Origin: Ashinkailepas kermadecensis
Taxonomy: Eukaryota; Arthropoda; Thecostraca; Neolepadidae
Direction: 5' to 3'
Assembly: GCA_034440615.1 (NCBI GenBank)
Contig: JAOTOM010002632.1
Location: forward strand, 48,116-112,115
DNA length: 64,000 nt
Positions 54,616-64,000 of this stretch are shown one piece after another. Within the stretch, counting starts at the first letter, position 1. The number at the start of each line of letters is the position of its first letter. Below the pieces are notes generated by a model. It ran no database searches. It saw only the letters and a list, made by a program, of their open reading frames with translations, and was not told where the DNA came from. The position numbers were made by a program, and so were the translations under genes.

Positions 54616-57550
54616 GGTCAAAAAGGCCAAAAGGCCCTTCGTCACACCGCCTCCAACCGGCCAGACGTCTTCTCACCACTTCCTCCACCGGGCCCTTGGC
54701 CCCTGCCCCACCCATCCGGCCGGCCCAATCCAAGGCCTAGCACCAAGGCCACCACAGCATCCCTCACAAACCTCCCACAAGCCCACGGCCATCTCAACCT
54801 CCACACAAAACTCCCACAAGTCCACGGCCATCTCAACCTCCACACAAAACTCCCACAAGTCCACGGCCACCCCAGCCCTCCACCCGGACCTCCCACAAAC
54901 CCATGGTCACCGTCTCCTGCCAGACCGATCTCCACACCATCTTCTGCGCAACCAACCAAACCCATACCCGAACCTCGTCCGAGGCTACCACCCAGCCCGA
55001 ATCCACCACTCCTGCCAAGCCAGTCGAGCCTGAACCCAAAACCCAAGACCAACGAATCCCGTCCGAACCGACCGCGCCTCCCAAACGCAAATCCCGCCGC
55101 TACCCCACCCCATCAGCTCCCAGACCCCGTGTGTCGAAATATAGGCTACTACCTCAGCCAGAAGGCACTGCCCACTTCCCTCCCCGTCCACCGGTTCCAC
55201 CTTTCTCCCCAGTACGACACCGATACCACCCCAGTATAGGAGCACCAACAGGTACTAAAACGCGTTCGGCAATGGGACTTTTCTACAGTGGAACACCGGT
55301 GGCCTTCTGGGCAGGTTCATATAATTCTAGTAAATTTTAGAAAATTCAGAATTTTGGGACTGATTTTACAAAATTCCATTTACTTAGCTCTTTTTAACGG
55401 AAACGGTCCCATCGGAACAAAATTCCATGTTTCGGGAGATCGGAAACGGTCCACATCGGAAAACCAAATTTTCCTATTGGTCATCTTTGGAACACAATTC
55501 CGTGTTACACTTGGCATGTAGATAACGGAAACGGTCCACATCGGAACAAAATTCCCCATGTTACGATAACGGTGAGGTCCACATCGGAAAAATGGCGCGT
55601 AGCCCTGCTCATGGCTAACAGCATACCTCGTCGTCGAGTAACGTTAAAGTCCACAGCCTCCCAAAATTTCCCATTGCCAAACCACATTCATCTCGCTACA
55701 CATTTCATCGTCTGCTGAGAACCTCACACCACAGGAGCTGAGCGGCTTGCTGCTTCAGGCCTCTACCAGTTCTAATTATGGGAGGCTTTAATGCCAAACA
55801 ACCCTCCTAGGGAAACGATCTGGCGGACATTAGAGGACGCGAAATTCACCAATTTATTTCGGATCGCAACTTAGTACTTCTAAACACAGGGGCCGCCACA
55901 CACTACAACCCGACGGGTAGGAGGATCGGACAGTTGCATTGACATAACGTGCTACTCCCAACGATTAAGCTCACTCTTCGATTTGTCCGTTTCAGACGTT
56001 CCGGGCTGAGCGACCACTACCAAACTACAATTAGGCTCAGCACCACACTAAGCTATTCAGACCATCTTGGAACTTGAAAAGAGCGAGCTGGGCAAAGTTC
56101 GAGGATGAGGTGAACCTCAGCCTCGCAAATTCCGAGACAATACTCAGGGCCACCAGCTCACCAGCACGTGTCTGAGTCCCAAAAAGTAATCAACCCTAGG
56201 AAAAAGACATCTAGGTCATGGTGGACCTTAGTCTGTCAAAGGACAATGCACACGGCGCCGTGCCCACAAACAATACATAAAATGAGTAGTGCGAGGCACA
56301 CCCTATCAGCATATAGACAATCTCAAAAACACTGCCGGGTACACAATTTGAACGCAAAAACTCTTGGCAGTCCTTTGCCTCTCAATTCAATGGGTTCACC
56401 ACTACCGGCAGAATCTGGAACCTGATGAAGCGTTTCAACCGAAACGCCCACCGCCAGGCCCTTTCCCAGCTGACGGTGAAAGGACAGACATTATTACCCA
56501 CAAGCCGAAGACCACTTTAAACCCACACTACGCCAGCGTATCTGGCAATAACAAATACTACACCACTATAGTAAACGCTCTAGACGCCCTTTCTGCCAAA
56601 GCAAATTTTAACTCAACACAGAAGTCTACAACCAATCATTCACTATGCACGAATTACACCTTGCCCTCAGCAAGTGTGTAATCACGTCGGTTGGGCCGGA
56701 CGACATCTATTACCAGTTCTTGAAACATCTTAGCAAAAATTGTCCAACGTACCTACTAGCGGCCATTAACGATCTATACCAAAGCGACACTTTTTCCGGC
56801 TCCTGGCAGGAAAGCAGTAGTCGTCCATTGCCAATGCCGCACAAAGATCACTACACACCAAAATGTTGCCAGGCCTATTCTTACTAGTTGCGCTGGTAAG
56901 CTGATCGAGCGCATGGTCAGCATACGATTACCCGATACATTTTCTAGAACACGACCTGCTTGACCGAATTTCAGTGCGGCTTCCAGCGTCAAAAATCAAC
57001 CAAAGATAATATCGTTAGGGTGAATAGTGCACGACGTTAAGTGGCTCTGCGCATCAAACGCACGACGATAGCTGCCTACTTAGAGATCATGATGATGTTG
57101 CACTGATGTTCACCAGAATTGATGGCAGTTCACGACAGTTCACCAGAATTGATGGCAAACTCACCTTTCTCGTCACTCTCAAAAAAATGAAGTCACCAAC
57201 TCAACTCCACACTCACTCTCAAATTCACACACTTTCACGTTACTCTCAGGCTGCATGACCTGACGCAGTCGATGCACCCAAAACCCTAAACTCTCAAAAT
57301 CACCTCCCCCCCCAGCCAGAGCTACTCATTATCTTGCGGAGAGGTAAAGCAAAATGGTTACATCCGAGATGTCCTCATCCAGCCCCCTCACCTTCAACAC
57401 CTAAAACACCACACACACCATAACGTACAACTCCCTTAACGTAGCTGTATACTTGTCTTAGCGTCGCTTGCCAAACACGCCTGCTTTAAAGGCGGCACTT
57501 ATCACCTTTATGGTCTGGCACGCCTTAAAATCACTCTCCCTCCCCTCCTA
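54616..57550 (+). mobile_element. LINE E, element A family, plus strand, internally deleted
   Basis: Contains the ORF1 Pro-rich end (54620-55340, with KPVEPEPKTQ, EPTAPPKRKSRR), endonuclease remnants (GGFNAKQ about 55780, NTGAATHYNPT about 55890), the RT N-terminal region (SVGPDDIYYQFLKHLSKN about 56690) up to about 57080, and then directly the 3' UTR (57300-57550, TTTAAAGGCGGCAC). Palm, thumb and RNase H are missing. Two insertions are visible: an ~26-bp degenerate repeat block (55395-55595, AACGGTCCACATCGG) and a diverged LINE tail at 57250-57290. It lies in the RSPH9 intron in the opposite orientation. Confidence 0.75.
54765..54875 (+). repeat. ~36-bp tandem repeat in element E ORF1
   Basis: Three units of CCTCCACACAAAACTCCCAC and AAGTCCACGGCCATCTCAA. 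It lies in the Pro-rich part of ORF1. Confidence 0.8.
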
Positions 57551-57601
57551 AAAACCTTCACCTGTAGCGTCATGTGTCGGCATCAGTGTGCCACGTGTTA
57601 C

Positions 57602-57751
57602 CGACACGTGCCTTTGAATTGGTCCTGTCCGAGAGGCTCCAGGAAGTCGATGGTGAGTCGGCATCGGCAAATGACCTTTGGTCGACTCGTGGGCCGGAAT
57701 GCGCAGGTGCAGGTACGAATCCAACTGGTCACCCCTCGACTGATCGAAGTC
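57602..57751 (-). CDS. RSPH9: RSPH9 homologue, exon 4 (frame-shifted)
   Basis: Follows CGCTCGGAACAG. It reads DFDQSRGDQLDSYLHLRIPA, HESTKGHLPM in one frame, then LTIDFLEPLGQDQFKG in the +1 frame (change at about 57660). Together these follow the RSPH9 segment ...LSSYFHFREP...LDFMDSLEHDxPKG that precedes the last exon. The 3' boundary is uncertain (GT at 57606 or 57601), and neither choice gives a perfect phase with the last exon. Confidence 0.6.
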
Positions 57752-57839
57752 CTGTTCCGAGCGTGAAGGAACGTGGTCGCAGGTCAGTGTCAACGTGTAG
57801 GGATCCACACGATGAATAGTCTCTGATTGCAACCCCTAC

Positions 57840-58600
57840 TTTGAACTTTATTCTGGCTCTTTTTACTTCCAGATAAGTGAAGTGAAAAGGCGGAGAGAAC
57901 CTCCTAGGCGCACCCAATGCCATGGGCGAACTATGACTGGCTCACCCAGCACCCTCTTCGGTGATTTGCGCTGAGTTGGGTCCCACCAATGTTTCTACTT
58001 AAATTCACGTTCTACTTTCTTCACACAATAGTCTCACCCTCTGCAGGCCAATGTTTGTTCCGGTCCTCTTTCCTGTTAAGCCTAATACTGCCCACTCAGT
58101 CACGATAATGAATGTGAAGGTGCATACCAATATCACGCATACATTCCAGTTCATGCATAACAACCGATATGTAATGGGTAACACCTCAGTGCCGCTTTCA
58201 AGCTTCACAACGTTCCTGGTTTTGGGTGCAATGGCTATGTTTCATAGTGTTGCATTGCAACATGCGGGAGAAAATGTAAGGTGACAAACATATCACCACG
58301 GGCGATGTATGTGCTGTTTGCAGACGAACAGTCACACACTGAGAAGATGACAACCTTCCGGAAACACGAAATCGGATGATTTGCATAACCTTTCGTGGTC
58401 ATGAAATTCAATATGGTCAAACGTACAAAATAACGGCTACATCATCACAGGATTAAATATATACACACATGGTGTTAAAATGAAAGCTTGAGACATTTGA
58501 TGGGCTTCGTAAACTTTTCCCCGTCAACGCCAAAGCATAGACAACGCGATCACCAATTTCGTAGCGCGAATAACGAAGAGCGTTGGACAGAAGATATCAG
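57840..58600. other. Intronic DNA, nothing recognised
   Basis: Interval between RSPH9 exons 4 and 3. No repeats or coding segments stand out. Confidence 0.4.
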
Positions 58601-58682
58601 TTGCTTAAGGGAGCGTGGACAGCGGTGACATCGTCCACTGATCTACCGGCCGAGGGAGAAGACTTGGCGCCATCGCCAGTAC

Positions 58683-58855
58683 CTCTGAAACGAGCGATTT
58701 CGGACGACAGCACCGCTGGGTGTGTACAGCAGCGCCTTCCGCGGCACTAGCGACACCTCGTGGAACGGGAAGCTCGTGTATCACTAGCGCCAGCCGGTAC
58801 TCCTCCTTCACGAATGGCTTGAACCATAGCACAGCCATGCGTAGTGTGTTCTAAC
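58683..58855 (-). CDS. RSPH9: RSPH9 homologue, exon 3 (two frame shifts)
   Basis: Flanked by acceptor CTCAATTCAG and donor CAGAG|GTACTG. Similarity to the central RSPH9 block is carried by three frames in turn: CAMVQAI, then VKEEYRLALVIHE, then FHEVSLVPRKALLYTPSGAV, VRNRSFQ. The family pattern is VxIKEExRLxxVIxxI...IPRGALxxTPxGxVxxNRxFEG. Each change corresponds to one extra base (about 58810 and 58768). Confidence 0.65.
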
Positions 58856-59524
58856 CTGAATTGAGCCGGCTCCTGCCGTCAATCGCCGCCCGGCAAATGC
58901 TTCTAGCTTGCCATGGACGCAGATCTGTCGTGTGTTGTGATGCAATATTAAGAAGCAAGAGCTGAGCAGTAAACCTTCTGTGGCACAGCCCGTCTAATGA
59001 CCTTCAATCCGGGACGCCTGCCATACATAAGGACACTGAAACCTTCACGCTTGGTTCGGATGAATATTAGCGGTGAATTGTGCTCATCAAACCACTAAAA
59101 ACCAAAAAAAGTTATGCGGACAACTAAATAGCGTCTTTCTGGTTACGTTTAGGGACGCCAGCGCAGGATAGTTGGAAGGCAACCTGCCACTTATGGCGGG
59201 TTGCCCCAGACTGTCCATAACAGCCACTATACGTGGAGGGCATGCATCGTGAAATAAATAAATAAATAAATAATGGAACTTTTCGTACAGTTAGCCAAGT
59301 AGCATCCTCAAGGGTAAATTTCTTAAGAGCATCATCACACATCGGAAGCCGTAATCCGATCGTACTTAGCAGCTTAGATCGAATGCGATGGCCCTTCCCA
59401 ACACAGCAGAGTCTGGATCACTCGATGATCCAACACAGTCGCTGTGCCATAAAATGCCTCGCGGTGCACCCCTTTCACGGATGACGTAACATACAGCAGT
59501 CTCAGTTCGTCAGGTCGAACAAAC

Positions 59525-59681
59525 CTTCGTGCCAGGCGACTGATCTTCGGCGTTGTCGCCCTGACCGGCGTCTGGGGTCGTAGTCGTGCGCAGGATCCCC
59601 GGTGAAGCGACCCTTGATCTTGCCGGCGGCAATCAACAGCTTCGGTTTACACTCCCGCAGCAGGCTCCAATGGGTGGCCGT
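59525..59681 (-). CDS. RSPH9: RSPH9 homologue, exon 2 (frame-shifted)
   Basis: Flanked by acceptor TTCCAGCACAG and donor CACGAAG|GTTTGT. It reads THWSLLRECKPKLLIAAGKI, KGRFTGDPAHDYD, matching the family CTEWSLLPP...VKGRFMGDPSxEYE block. After that a +1 change (about 59584) gives TPDAGQGDNAEDQSPGTK, an acidic linker like that of RSPH9. Confidence 0.68.
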
Positions 59682-60122
59682 CTGTGCTGGAATGGGTTAC
59701 AGGGTCTACTCGTTACCGGTCGAACCGTAATTTTTATGTTATGTCAGTGGTGCTTTCTGATGCTGTGCTAATGTAGCCCAAAGCCGGTTTATTTCATTTA
59801 CATATATTACATCAGCGAAAATGCTAGCAACGCCCGGAACAACTGAAGCCAGTCTGCTTCCGATGGATGACGAAACTCTACAAGCTCAGTTGCTGATCAC
59901 GGCTGACGGCTTGACATAAAATCCGGATGGCAAAAAGATAGTCTTCCTCGAAATAATCATTGTTTTTATTCAACGAGCTTCTTCCTTTACTGTTACTTAA
60001 CATCGACATTACTCCCATACGATATCGAGTGGCGAGCTGATTAACGTATTTTCAACACTTGCCTACAATTTATTCAAAATCGAACAGCATTCGTTTCAGA
60101 AACCTTGTCAAATTTGACTTAC

Positions 60123-60339
60123 CTATGAAGAACCTCACATCCATGATGCGTCATGGCCGACAGCCTGTAGAAAATGAATCTCCATCAAGGCCGAGACAAC
60201 CCAGAAACCTCATCTCTTTCGCTTTGTTTATAGCTTGAAGCACCGCCAGTGAGTTCTCCAGCAAGACTCTTTGCTCCATATTCAGATAATCCAGTGTAGC
60301 TACTGGCAATCTCCAGGGCTGTTGCGTACCGATATCCAT
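60123..60339 (-). CDS. RSPH9: RSPH9 homologue, exon 1
   Basis: Starts at ATG 60339 (MDIGTQQPWRLPVATLDYLN, MEQRVLLENSLAVLQAINKA, KEMRFLG) and ends at a near-consensus donor CATAG|GTAAGT. The pattern of a short Met-Asp start, an L-x-x-L-x-x-L helix, then S-L-x-x-L/K-x and a FxG segment fits the RSPH9 N-terminus. After MRFLGCLGLD the frame must change by one base to stay open to the donor; otherwise it stops at TGA about 60144. Upstream frame extension to 60423 is less likely to be translated. Confidence 0.58.
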
Positions 60340-60429
60340 AGCGACTAGTACGTATGTCTGTCGTATATCACCTCTGGAACCTCGTCGAGCAATAGGAACC
60401 GTCCTGCACTCCATAGGCCACACTCAAGA

Positions 60430-61020
60430 CGACGGGACGACGCCAACACTCACATAAACAGGTAAAAAAACAACAAACATCCATTAGTGAAGCTTTTCAT
60501 CGCCCACGTGATCTTCGTTTGATGACACTCTGTATTTGCGCGATATGCACGAGTATGCAATGTGAATAAACCTCGGGTTACGTTTGGAAAATACACATTA
60601 TTCAGGTATCCATGGCACACTGGCATAGCGTTGACACTCTGCTTGAAATCCACGTCCACAAATCGTGAACATCTAATCGTCGTGTTGAAAATCCCACACA
60701 GCCCCGCATTGTGAGCGGCATTGATCAACGATGATACAAAGAGCTCCATCTGAACACGAGCATCAGACCAAAATAGTACTAAGGTATTTGGAAATTAGGC
60801 AGCAATAAAGGTCCTGTACCTCATCTCGTTCCAACAGTAACGTGCGCAAGGCAAAACAAGTAGCGATATTTGCAAAGCAATTGCTCACTCCCAGCAAAAG
60901 ACGATAAGATGATGTTTCATGGGCGCATGCGGTTTATTCGACATTCACGAACCTCAGTACTGCGGAATTCGCCCCACCATATCCGTAATAATGCATGAGT
61001 GGAAAAATGAGGATACCCAA
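60430..61020. other. Upstream of RSPH9, no gene recognised
   Basis: Should contain the RSPH9 promoter region if exon 1 is correct. No TATA box or other element can be assigned with confidence. Confidence 0.35.
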
Positions 61021-61027
61021 CGTTTGT

Positions 61028-61470
61028 GACAAGCATCATTACTCCCTATTAAAGTCGATAGTGAGATTCACTTTTTTTGGAAACATATGGGTAACGAATA
61101 TGATGGAGAAATGTCACAAATGCATCTATATTGTTACATACATCACAAGTATTTCATAACGCGACCTCCAGATCATGATCCTCTCAGAAGACTCAAATTC
61201 AGGAGCTTTCGCGCTACATGTCACATCATGCCAAAATGGTAGACTGGGCATCATCTTATCTCCATCACATAGCACTTCACACGATGTGAACATCGAAACC
61301 ACAGCGGCTTCATCAACGAGGTCATGGTGGACAGGCTAAAGATACCAACGCTTTTTGACCAAACAACATTACTCCTACGTCGACGGGTTCACTTTTTGAG
61401 GTAACATACGGGTAATGCATATAATGGGAAATACTTTCGCGATGGATCCATGTTGCTACATACAACACAA
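61028..61470. repeat. Diverged direct duplication, ~315-bp spacing
   Basis: The segment 61028-61140 (CATCATTACTCC, GGTTCACT-like GATTCACTTTTT, AACATATGGGTAA, ATGTTACATACA) recurs at 61345-61460 (CAACATTACTCC, GGTTCACTTTTTGAGG, AACATACGGGTAA, TTGCTACATACA). Non-coding. Confidence 0.55.
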
Positions 61471-62099
61471 TGATGGTGACAATGTTCCAGTCAATAGCAC
61501 GCATTCCACGAATGATTCGATGAAAGGGAGCCACTCAAGACCGCCTAGATGCTTCCATTTCGCATCCTAAGATTGACTGTGGAAGCAGGGAACACTGGCA
61601 CCAAAACAACTCGAAGCTCACTTAGGTGGTATCTAGTGTGCTACCTGTCACACCAGTGTTGGCTCTCGCCGCACATAAGTGCCACTCCATGATCGTCAAG
61701 GCGAGGGTGAACATGGATGAGAAAGGGGCCACAACACTGAAATTACCTGAAGAAAAGAGCTGAACGTGGAACTGATCAGCGCCAATACCCAGTGTTAAGA
61801 TATCCGATGATTGGACGTCTGCGCCTTGAAGTCATCGTACCGCGCCAACCTTCAACATTGCGCAAAGAAACTAATGGTGTAACAAATCGAATAAACATTA
61901 CGATGATACGGTGCGTGTGTACAGTGAAGTCATTTCAGTTCACTGGAATGATAGCAATGAATGACCGGAGTTTCAACAACGTTGTCATCAGCACACATAT
62001 TGGTGGCCAAGCGATCGAGAAGCTGACGCATGAGCCAAACATAAATCATTAAGAGCAGTGACGTCAAGCTGGGAGGCCATTACGTGTATCATCGACTGA

Positions 62100-64000
62100 G
62101 ATACACCGATTGTATTCGCCCACCACAACTTGTCAAAGAGGTCATTCGACCGGATCACTGGGTGTCCAAGCTCTTAATTTACCGCCCAATACTCCAGAGT
62201 CGCGCTCGGTGTCGGACTCTAACACATGATCCCATACACTTTTCGGTGCCCAGGAGGCCCTAATTCACCACAACATTGCTCAGCGTCAGATCCTAACACG
62301 CGGTCCCATACCCTTTGGTGACTGAGGCCTAACACCAGATTTCCACACCACTGAGTGTTGAGAGGTCCTGAAACGTGGCCCAGTTCACCAGAACCTTCGC
62401 TGCGATTGCCGGTCTTTTCTCGTGGCGAAAGTATTGGACTGTTCTAGAGGGACGTCATTGCGGCGCACTGCGCACTACACTTGAGAATCCCACGCTACTG
62501 TCCAGCATCTACTGTCTGTCCCCTCAAAGCGTAGTGGCAGGTGGGTTGCAGAACACGCCAAACTGGCATCTCGATCTCCACGGCGTGCTAGACCTCAATG
62601 CTAACGTTGGTAGCGGGCTTGCCACTCCTTCTTCAGCATCATCTCGCCATCCCAGATTGGCCTTGACCCCCTGTGTGTGCCACTGCCAGCACCTGGCAGG
62701 CGGCTTCGGAGCTGAAACATAGCAGGGGTAATCGAAACGTGACCGCTGCGACGTCACTCCTCCGCTGCAACATCCACCCTTCTGCTCCGGGCCATGACGG
62801 CCGTCAATACCTGGCCGCAGCAGGACGTTGCGGTTCAATATCGGCCACAGTAAGGTCATTTGTGGCTGTCTCGCTCATTCACGTCGGTCATCTACATTTA
62901 CATTCACGCGCACGCTTAAGAAGGTTTGTAAGAAAGCCATTTTACACCACACTGCGCCACCCGCAACTACCGTAAACGGTAGTTGCGAGGATCTATCTTA
63001 AAGTCCATCCGATGACTAAGAATGTCACCCCAAACGGCCTTCTTCTGATCCGCAGAATACCTGACCAGCGGCAATAAACCGAAATCACGGACGCCAAAAT
63101 GGCTCATCCTTCGAGATCTTTTGGTTTGGTGCCATATTGGATCAAGTAGATACTCTCTTGAGGCCAATAACAACTAAGCAAAAGAGGGATGTTTTAACAG
63201 AACAATCCTGTTCTCGTTATATTCGGTTATAAGGCTATGGCGTGGTTGATTCAGCCAGGAATACCTTAGCGTAGTGTTCCGAACACAGCGTTTGCCTTTA
63301 CTCAAGTTAATGTGCTCAGATGACAGAGACATTCAATAATATATTATCCAAGAATATCGCCGTCTAACCCAGTGGTGATACAGGTCAACCAGTCTCTTGC
63401 CTCAATTAACGTTGGACGGCATTGCTCAAGAAAGCGATAATCCTGGACATTCTCTCCGTCTGCCATTTTGACTCATGCAAATTCCGGAGAAGACATTGCA
63501 TGCCTTTACAAACCACTGCTATCATGCTTGGTGTTCGCCAGGGTCTCAACTGGGCTGATCGATGACCATGCATACTACGGAATCCCGCAGGCTGTCAGAC
63601 AGTTGCGTGTGAGAACATCAAGTTGCATCCTGGTCCTGGTGCTGGTGCTGGCTGACTGGCTCTCTCAGGATCCTGTTGAAGCTACCCGAAGTCGCCGATG
63701 AAACCCAGACATCATTTACGTTGATAATCACTGTAGGATCATTGGCTGAACAGAAATATGCGAATTGGCACAACTACATACGTCCCGAGATACGCAACGC
63801 GTGTTTAAGACCTGAGGCGTGTCCCAATTACAGGTGACAGGTCAATTCCCCCACGCCACTTGATCCGAAGACTGGCAAATGTTCGTCAATGGACGACTAG
63901 ACCCAGTAATATCCTAAATTAAGGACACCATTCACGTTTTGCACGAGGTCGAAAGCGACTGGAGGGTAGGCCGCGAAACGGATGATTCTCATCGGATCTC
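62100..64000. other. Right edge, no recognisable gene
   Basis: A weak repeat built on CCTAACACxxGGTCCCATAC occurs at 62215-62340, and GC-richer DNA lies at 62450-62870. Short frames such as 63468-63701 (VLVLVLADWLSQ) show no family signature. Nothing else can be supported. Confidence 0.4.

Noticed and set aside
62524..62859. GC-richer 111-codon minus-strand frame
   Set aside because: No recognisable domain and no convincing link to RSPH9 exon 1; insufficient support.

Overview
This window is nuclear DNA from an animal, most likely an invertebrate and plausibly an arthropod or crustacean. I infer this from spliced metazoan-type genes with GT-AG introns, Jockey/I-like non-LTR retrotransposons carrying RNase H, tRNA-derived short elements, very long TA and CA microsatellites, and GC-rich exons in AT-richer intergenic DNA. 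The species cannot be fixed from the sequence. No bacterial operons, CRISPR arrays or rRNA genes were seen.

Three conserved genes can be read. (1) The last 363 codons of a glycerol kinase 5-like (GK5) FGGY-family sugar kinase lie at 986-2074 (+) as one uninterrupted exon. (2) A secreted C1q-domain protein lies on the minus strand in three exons (29345-29233, 20107-19940, 18370-17686). Its splice phases agree, it has a clean signal peptide, and a long C-terminal extension follows the C1q domain. (3) A radial spoke head protein 9 (RSPH9) homologue lies on the minus strand in five exons between 60339 and 52306. Its similarity to the family changes frame by one base in nearly every exon, so it is either decayed or sits in an unpolished assembly stretch. 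Two weaker exon candidates are a CpG-rich open segment at 16828-17064 and an acidic/lysine-rich repeat exon at 44722-45255 (-).

Layout: 0-2.1 kb, microsatellite and GK5; 2.1-6.5 kb, gene-poor with a tandem duplication and TA runs; 6.58-9.7 kb, a mobile element filled with a degenerate minisatellite; 9.8-16.2 kb, short retroposon tails, a large inverted repeat with a tRNA-like head, a transposase HTH fragment and a small TIR element; 16.4-29.4 kb, the C1q gene with repeat-rich introns; 29.4-30.4 kb, a minisatellite; 30.6-35.8 kb, non-LTR element A (-), invaded by a 5' fragment of another LINE, a SINE and a 52-bp retroposon; 37.9-39 kb, a TIR composite; 39.6-42.6 kb, two minisatellite arrays; 44.7-45.3 kb, acidic exon; 45.4-51.65 kb, full-length but degenerate LINE B (-); 52.1-60.3 kb, RSPH9 with LINE remnants D (-) and E (+) in its last intron; 60.4-64 kb, no recognisable gene.

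Two patterns stand out. All three conserved genes carry a tandem repeat or partial duplication exactly at an exon boundary. Several very short retroposons with simple-repeat ends are also present: a 52-bp copy with 14-bp target duplications can be compared with an empty site elsewhere in the window, and it is related to the stem-loop 3' tail of the resident LINE.
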